From contig JAEZIT010000113.1 in NCBI GenBank assembly GCA_023436495.1, positions 1-10,143 of the forward strand: 10,143 nt of DNA, written 5' to 3'. Position 1 is the first letter of the stretch; each line of letters starts with the position of its first letter. Under the pieces are notes generated by a model, which was given only the letters and a program-made list of their open reading frames with translations, did not search any database and was not told where the DNA came from. The translations under genes and the position numbers were made by a program. Shown piece after piece: positions 6,266-10,143 of the stretch. This DNA comes from Acidobacteriota bacterium (GTDB lineage Bacteria; Acidobacteriota; Blastocatellia; Pyrinomonadales; Pyrinomonadaceae).

Positions 6266-6877
6266 ATGGCAAGGCCTCTTATATTATCGCTGGACGGGCA
6301 GGAGTTTCCCGTCAATCTAACGCGGATCGACCGCGAGAAGATCTACGGCAGCGTCGAGATCGAAGCGTTCGACGAAAAAGGAAAACCTGCCTCGATCCGC
6401 GTCCTGGCCGCCGACGGCAAGACGCTTATCGACAAAGGCGGCACCGCGCTCGCGACCGTCAACGAAGACGGGACTTCCGTTTCGCGCAGCGTTCTCACCG
6501 CCGTTGACAGCGACGGCGACCCGATCGAACCCGTTCCGTCGTCGTTCGACCGCACGAACGTCCTTCGCGAAGCCCGGGCCGAAGAATATCTGTCTCAGCT
6601 CGTCAAATCCGTCTATTTTCTCAGCGGCGCCGACGATACTCCGCTCGATCTGCTTTCCGGCCATTTGTCCGACGGCAAGATCTACAAATTCGATTTCAGC
6701 TATCGCGGCGGGCTCGAATACGACAGCGCCTTCATCGTCGGCGGCAGCGGCGGCACGTTCATGGTCGTCGGGAAACAAGGCGCGCTGCGCTTCGTGCGGC
6801 TAAATCAGGCGGCTGTGCTGGATACAGTCGAAGAGCAGGAGATATCTGCCGACGAGATAGATTTTGAATTCTTATAA
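6266..6877 (+). CDS. Unrecognised protein, first gene of ligase/primase cluster
   Basis: A 203-residue soluble protein that I do not recognise. No signal peptide or membrane segment is seen. The first half (1-95) looks beta-rich and acidic with many DG/DEDG turns. A helix-like charged stretch spans about 97-117 (RTNVLREARAEEYLSQLVKS). A second beta-rich half with glycine runs (GGSGG at 159-163) follows, ending in an acidic tail (EEQEISADEIDFEF, 189-202). Residues 34-47 (AFDEKGKPASIRVL) resemble residues 28-41 of the next protein, so the two may share a fold. A weak resemblance to the N-terminal beta-barrel of bacterial Ku is possible but unproven. The ATG at 6266 is preferred over an in-frame TTG at 6248; neither has a clear ribosome site. 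The next gene starts 21 bases downstream, which suggests an operon with it. Confidence 0.8.
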   Translation: MARPLILSLDGQEFPVNLTRIDREKIYGSVEIEAFDEKGKPASIRVLAADGKTLIDKGGTALATVNEDGTSVSRSVLTAVDSDGDPIEPVPSSFDRTNVLREARAEEYLSQLVKSVYFLSGADDTPLDLLSGHLSDGKIYKFDFSYRGGLEYDSAFIVGGSGGTFMVVGKQGALRFVRLNQAAVLDTVEEQEISADEIDFEFL

Positions 6878-6898
6878 TTTGAGCGAGGTATTTTCATC

Positions 6899-7615
6899 AT
6901 GCCGGTAAACATTAGCAATGCCAAAAACCGTGACGCCGTCGTCGCCTTCGAAGGGCTGATGCCTAAACGGACCGTTCGTTATCTCGACGATCGCGGCCGC
7001 CCCGTCTCGACGCGGAAACTTCTGAAATCGGACGTAAAACACGACCTCGCGGAAATTTCAAAACGTCGCAGAAAACCCGCGACCGTAGCAAAAGCGCTCG
7101 TCAGCGGCGACCCCGAGGTCGATCTCGAATCCTTCGGGATGTTCCTTGCCGATACGTCGCGCGTTTACGTTTCGGAACGCGGCATCGTCCACGTCGTCGA
7201 AGAATTTGAGGTCGTCACCGACCCCGACGGCAGCGTGCGCGAACGGCGGCCGCGGAAAAAGGAGCCGCAGAACATCAATACCGACATACCGCTTCGATGG
7301 ACCGGGAAATTCATTAAGAAGGACGAGGCGCTCCGCCGCTTCGTCTTTACGAATAAGAAACAGCTGCTGCACGTTAACGGCCTGACGTTCGATTTTCTCT
7401 ATGCCATGGCAAAGGAGCTCGACAAAAAGGACGCCCTGATGCTCGTCCGTGCCGGTGAAAAAGGCGACCGCCCGGTCATCATGAACCGCGGCGGAAAACC
7501 GTACAACGCGTTTCTCGAGGGCCGCGTAAAGGGCGATTCCTATTGCCTGCTGCTGCATCTTTCGAATATGGAGCTTCGCAAACCGAAGGTGATCGAAAAT
7601 GGCGTTGACGAGTAA
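6899..7615 (+). CDS. Unrecognised basic protein, second gene of ligase/primase cluster
   Basis: A 238-residue soluble protein that I do not recognise. It has basic patches at about 40-62 (STRKLLKSDVKH, SKRRRKP) and 114-122 (RERRPRKKE), which suggests contact with nucleic acid. The C-terminal part (about 131-230) is best structured: IPLRWTGKF, then FVFTNKKQLLHVNG, a helix FDFLYAMAKELDKK, and strands LMLVRAG and YCLLLHLSNMELRKP. The helix-then-strand order followed by a hydrophobic 'LLLHLSNMELR' strand is faintly like the Ku core (YxLLaxaL...LxxTLxxxdEvR), a guess that needs structure comparison. Start support is good: GAGG at 6885-6888, ten bases before the ATG. Its end overlaps the ligase start by 17 bases, so the two are almost certainly co-translated. 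Base composition is like its neighbours. Confidence 0.88.
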   Translation: MPVNISNAKNRDAVVAFEGLMPKRTVRYLDDRGRPVSTRKLLKSDVKHDLAEISKRRRKPATVAKALVSGDPEVDLESFGMFLADTSRVYVSERGIVHVVEEFEVVTDPDGSVRERRPRKKEPQNINTDIPLRWTGKFIKKDEALRRFVFTNKKQLLHVNGLTFDFLYAMAKELDKKDALMLVRAGEKGDRPVIMNRGGKPYNAFLEGRVKGDSYCLLLHLSNMELRKPKVIENGVDE

Positions 7616-9062
7616 GATCGACAGATCGCATCTCGCCTGCAAAAAAGGCGATTACTGCACCGGAAAGGCCGCCGACCTCGCCGATCCGATGCTGCAGGCG
7701 CGTGCACAGGAATACCGCCGGAGCATCAGCGCGGCGATGCGGCCGCTCGCGCCGCAGGACATTTTCTCGATCCCGCGTTCGCGCGGCTATGTCGCGACAC
7801 GCAAATACGACGGCGAATTCACACTACTTGTGTTCGACGGCGACAGCGTCATATCCGTCAATCCCGGCGGCACCGTGCGCACAGGCCTTCCCTGCTTTGT
7901 CGAAGCCGAAAAGCTTCTCAAAAAAGCAAAGGTGAAGTCCTGTCTGCTCGCCGGCGAACTCTACGTCACCGGCGACCTTCACGGCCGCAACCGCGTGCGC
8001 GAGGTCGTCCGTACGCTGCGTTCGCCATCGTCCGCGGCCGCCCTGAAAAAGATCGCGTTCGCCGCCTTCGACATTATCGAATACAATGACGCGCCGGCGC
8101 CGCCGCTCAAGGACGCGTTCAAACTCCTGACAAAGCTTTTCGGCAAGGGAAAGCTCGTCCATCCCGTCGAACACGCCGCCGCGGACAAGGTCGAGCGCAT
8201 CGCCGAACTCTTTACCGATTGGGTCGTCGGCGAAGGCTCCGAAGGCCTCGTCGTCCGCCACGATAAGCTCGGCTGGTTCAAGATAAAGACGCGACACACG
8301 CTGGACGTCGCGATCATCGGCTTTTCCGAAGGCTCGGAAAACAGAAAAGGCCTGCTCCACGACCTGCTCGTCGCCGTCATGCGCGACGACGGCACGTTTC
8401 ACGAACTCACGCGCGTCGGCGGCGGGTTTTCCGAAGACGACCGTGCCGCAATATTCGAAGAGATGCGCCGCCGCATCGTGCCGTCCGATTATGTCGCGGT
8501 CAATAACGATTACGTCGCGTACGAAATGATCAGCCCCGGCCCCGTGATCGAGATCTCTTGCCTCGACATGATTCCCGAAAGCACAAAGGGCGACCCGGTC
8601 AAACGCATGGTGCTCGATTGGGACGGCAAGAGCTATTCGGCCCTGTCGCGTATGCCGCTCGTCAGCGTTATCTCGCCGCAGTTCATCCGTATGCGCGATG
8701 ACAAGGAAGCAAACCCCGAGGACGTCAACATCCGCCAGGTCAGCAGCCTCGTCGCCGTCGCCGACGCCGACCGCCCGGCCCGCGCGTCCGAACTTCCGCC
8801 CAGCAAATTGCTCGAACGCAGCGTATATACAAAGGTGATGCAGGGAAACCAAATGGTGCGCAAGCTGCTGCTGTGGAAGACGAACAAAGAGGAACGCGGC
8901 GATTTTCCGGGATTCGTCGTTTACCTGACCGATTACAGCCCGAACCGCAAAACGCCGCTCGAACGCGACATCCGCATTTCGAATACCGAATCGGAAGCCC
9001 GCGCGTTGTTTGACGATCTCGCGAAAAAGAATTTCGTCGGCGGCTGGGAAAAGGCGGCATAG
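7599..9062 (+). CDS. ATP-dependent DNA ligase-like protein with extra C-terminal domain
   Basis: A 487-residue covalent nucleotidyltransferase. Motif I is KYDGE (69-73), with K69 as the AMP-accepting lysine. Motif III is AGEL (E120), motif IIIa is AFDII (F157), motif IV is SEGLVVR (214-220, E215) and motif V is WFKIK (226-230, K228 and K230). Motif Ia is atypical, SVNPGG (86-91) rather than SRxG. An OB-fold-like region follows (about 235-330). The enzyme should seal nicks or ends using ATP. An N-terminal part (1-60) and a C-terminal domain (about 400-487) fall outside the minimal core. The latter (KLLLWKTNKE...SPNRKTPLERDIRI...GGWEKA) faintly recalls WGR-like nucleic-acid-binding modules, but I cannot name it. 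The start overlaps the previous gene by 17 bases and has AGGTGA six bases upstream. The stop TAG is separated from the in-frame primase ATG by one codon. An RNA ligase or capping-type enzyme is less likely given the primase partner. Confidence 0.9.
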   Translation: MALTSKIDRSHLACKKGDYCTGKAADLADPMLQARAQEYRRSISAAMRPLAPQDIFSIPRSRGYVATRKYDGEFTLLVFDGDSVISVNPGGTVRTGLPCFVEAEKLLKKAKVKSCLLAGELYVTGDLHGRNRVREVVRTLRSPSSAAALKKIAFAAFDIIEYNDAPAPPLKDAFKLLTKLFGKGKLVHPVEHAAADKVERIAELFTDWVVGEGSEGLVVRHDKLGWFKIKTRHTLDVAIIGFSEGSENRKGLLHDLLVAVMRDDGTFHELTRVGGGFSEDDRAAIFEEMRRRIVPSDYVAVNNDYVAYEMISPGPVIEISCLDMIPESTKGDPVKRMVLDWDGKSYSALSRMPLVSVISPQFIRMRDDKEANPEDVNIRQVSSLVAVADADRPARASELPPSKLLERSVYTKVMQGNQMVRKLLLWKTNKEERGDFPGFVVYLTDYSPNRKTPLERDIRISNTESEARALFDDLAKKNFVGGWEKAA

Positions 9063-9065
9063 GAT

Positions 9066-10143
9066 ATGACAGCACCCTTTGCCGAATTTCACGGAAACAA
9101 GCGGCTTCTTTGGATAGCCGAAGAATGGCAGCGCTATGCCGACCGCCTCGCCGATTGGGCGATGGAACACCTCGTCAACCGCCGCGACGTCTGGAGCCAG
9201 TACACGCTAAAGAACGGCAAGGTCGCCGTCGTCATGCTGCCCGTAAAGGAACGCCGCAGCGCCGGCACCGACATGGTCACCATCAACAAGCTCCGCCGGC
9301 ATTTCGCCGGCCGCGCCGTCTCGCACCTGATCGGCCTGCATTCGATCAGCGATCATTCGACCGCTAAATGGTTCGCCGTCGATATCGACCTGCACGACGA
9401 ATCCGTCGCCAATTCCGATGAGGCCGCACAGGCAAATCTCAACGCCGCGCTCGAATGGGCACAGCGCCTTCGCGACGCGGGACTCGACCCGATTTTGATG
9501 GACAGCAACGGCGTCGGCGGCTATCACCTCTGGGCATTGCTCGACGGCGAATACCCGCTCGAAAGGGTTTACGATTACGCGGACGCGCTCCGATCGGATT
9601 GGGAAGAGCTTGGCCTGGTGCGCAAGCCCGAGATCTTTCCGCCCAAACGCGCCGTGGCGAAGGACGACCTGCCATACGGGCTCCGACTGCCCGGCCGCCA
9701 CCACACGCGGCCTCACTACACCCGAATCTGGAATTTCGACCGCGTTGACGAGAACCAATGGCTCGAGGGCGGCGAAGCCATCGAAGCCATGCTCGCGACC
9801 CGGCCGTCGCCGCTGCCCGCCGCGAAAAAGAAAAGGTCGCCGGCACGCACCGCCGCACCTGCTCGGCGAAAAGCCTCTGCTTCTGCCGCCGCCGGCGATC
9901 GCCCGCGCGTCTGCCTCGACCTCGACGGCGTGCTCGCCCGCTACGACCGCTATCGCGGCCCCGACCACATCGGCCCTCCCATCGAAGGCGCCGCCGAATT
10001 TGCCGCCTCGATCGCTAAATTTGCCGACGTGATCATTTTCACGTCCCGCTGCTCCGCCGACGGCGGTTCCGTCGTCTCGTCCGGCCAAATGAAGGTCCGG
10101 ATCATCGACTGGCTCGAAAAGCACAGCATCCCGTTCACCGACG
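9066..10143 (+). CDS. Archaeo-eukaryotic primase (PrimPol)-HAD phosphatase fusion, 3' end cut by window
   Basis: An open frame of at least 359 residues that runs off the window. Residues about 15-245 are an AEP-type primase/polymerase domain: FAVDIDLHD (103-111) carries the metal-binding D106 and D108, SNGVGGYHLW (147-156) carries the catalytic-type H154, and EIFPPK (189-194) with YGLRLPGRHHTR (204-215) matches the third conserved block. A Pro/Ala/Lys/Arg-rich linker (about 246-279) joins it to a HAD domain: motif I CLDLDGVL (283-290, D285 and D287) and motif II IIFTSR (323-328). HAD motifs III and IV lie beyond the end. AEP domains of LigD-type systems fill gaps at DNA ends, and HAD phosphatases can remove 3'-phosphates, so an end-processing role fits. 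The start ATG follows the ligase stop by three bases, in the same frame; AAGG at 9051-9054 could serve as ribosome site. The substrate of the HAD part is unknown. Confidence 0.85.
   Translation, partial: MTAPFAEFHGNKRLLWIAEEWQRYADRLADWAMEHLVNRRDVWSQYTLKNGKVAVVMLPVKERRSAGTDMVTINKLRRHFAGRAVSHLIGLHSISDHSTAKWFAVDIDLHDESVANSDEAAQANLNAALEWAQRLRDAGLDPILMDSNGVGGYHLWALLDGEYPLERVYDYADALRSDWEELGLVRKPEIFPPKRAVAKDDLPYGLRLPGRHHTRPHYTRIWNFDRVDENQWLEGGEAIEAMLATRPSPLPAAKKKRSPARTAAPARRKASASAAAGDRPRVCLDLDGVLARYDRYRGPDHIGPPIEGAAEFAASIAKFADVIIFTSRCSADGGSVVSSGQMKVRIIDWLEKHSIPFTD

Noticed and set aside
7824..9170. A 448-codon open frame on the minus strand across the ligase gene
   Set aside because: It lies antisense to a gene with a full set of ligase motifs, has no recognisable domain, and such long shadow frames are expected in GC-rich coding DNA.
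9207..10124. A 305-codon minus-strand open frame opposite the primase-HAD gene
   Set aside because: The plus-strand frame shows AEP and HAD motifs; the minus frame has a composition typical of an antisense shadow.

Overview
The window reads as chromosomal DNA from a GC-rich, non-model Gram-negative-type bacterium. Acidobacteriota, perhaps a Blastocatellia-like lineage, is my best guess. It rests on a long tetraether/diabolic-acid-type radical SAM protein, short palindromic intergenic repeats of the CCACGGGCTTCAGCCCGTGG type, and general codon use. This is an inference, not a marker-gene identification. I see no rRNA, tRNA, CRISPR array, insertion sequence or phage gene.

Left part (1-1899, minus strand): an alpha-D-phosphohexomutase gene is followed, one base after its stop, by a small FtsB/DivIC-type division protein gene. 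Centre-left (1900-4691): a long intergenic region ends in a textbook sigma-54 (-24/-12) promoter with repeated upstream elements. It drives a 678-residue radical SAM protein of the tetraether-lipid-synthase (Tes) / bacterial membrane-spanning-lipid-synthase (Mss) type, closed by a strong intrinsic terminator. Centre (4692-5841): a cluster of REP-like palindromes is followed by a gene for a glycine-rich RRM RNA-binding protein with a long leader, then infA (translation initiation factor IF-1).

Right part (6266 to the window end, plus strand) is the most interesting region. It is a tight four-gene cluster: two unrecognised proteins (203 and 238 aa), an ATP-dependent DNA ligase-like protein with a complete nucleotidyltransferase core and an extra C-terminal domain, and a protein joining an archaeo-eukaryotic primase (AEP/PrimPol) domain to a HAD-type phosphatase domain. 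The last one runs off the window. Ligase, primase/polymerase and phosphatase are the activities gathered in bacterial NHEJ LigD, but here they come in a different architecture and with two unknown partners. Ligase and primase-HAD lie in the same reading frame, separated only by TAG-GAT, as if one multidomain gene had been split or is sometimes read through. The two unknown proteins share a short motif and may resemble Ku weakly. I propose a candidate LigD-like DNA end-joining or repair module; the function is inferred from domains and context only.
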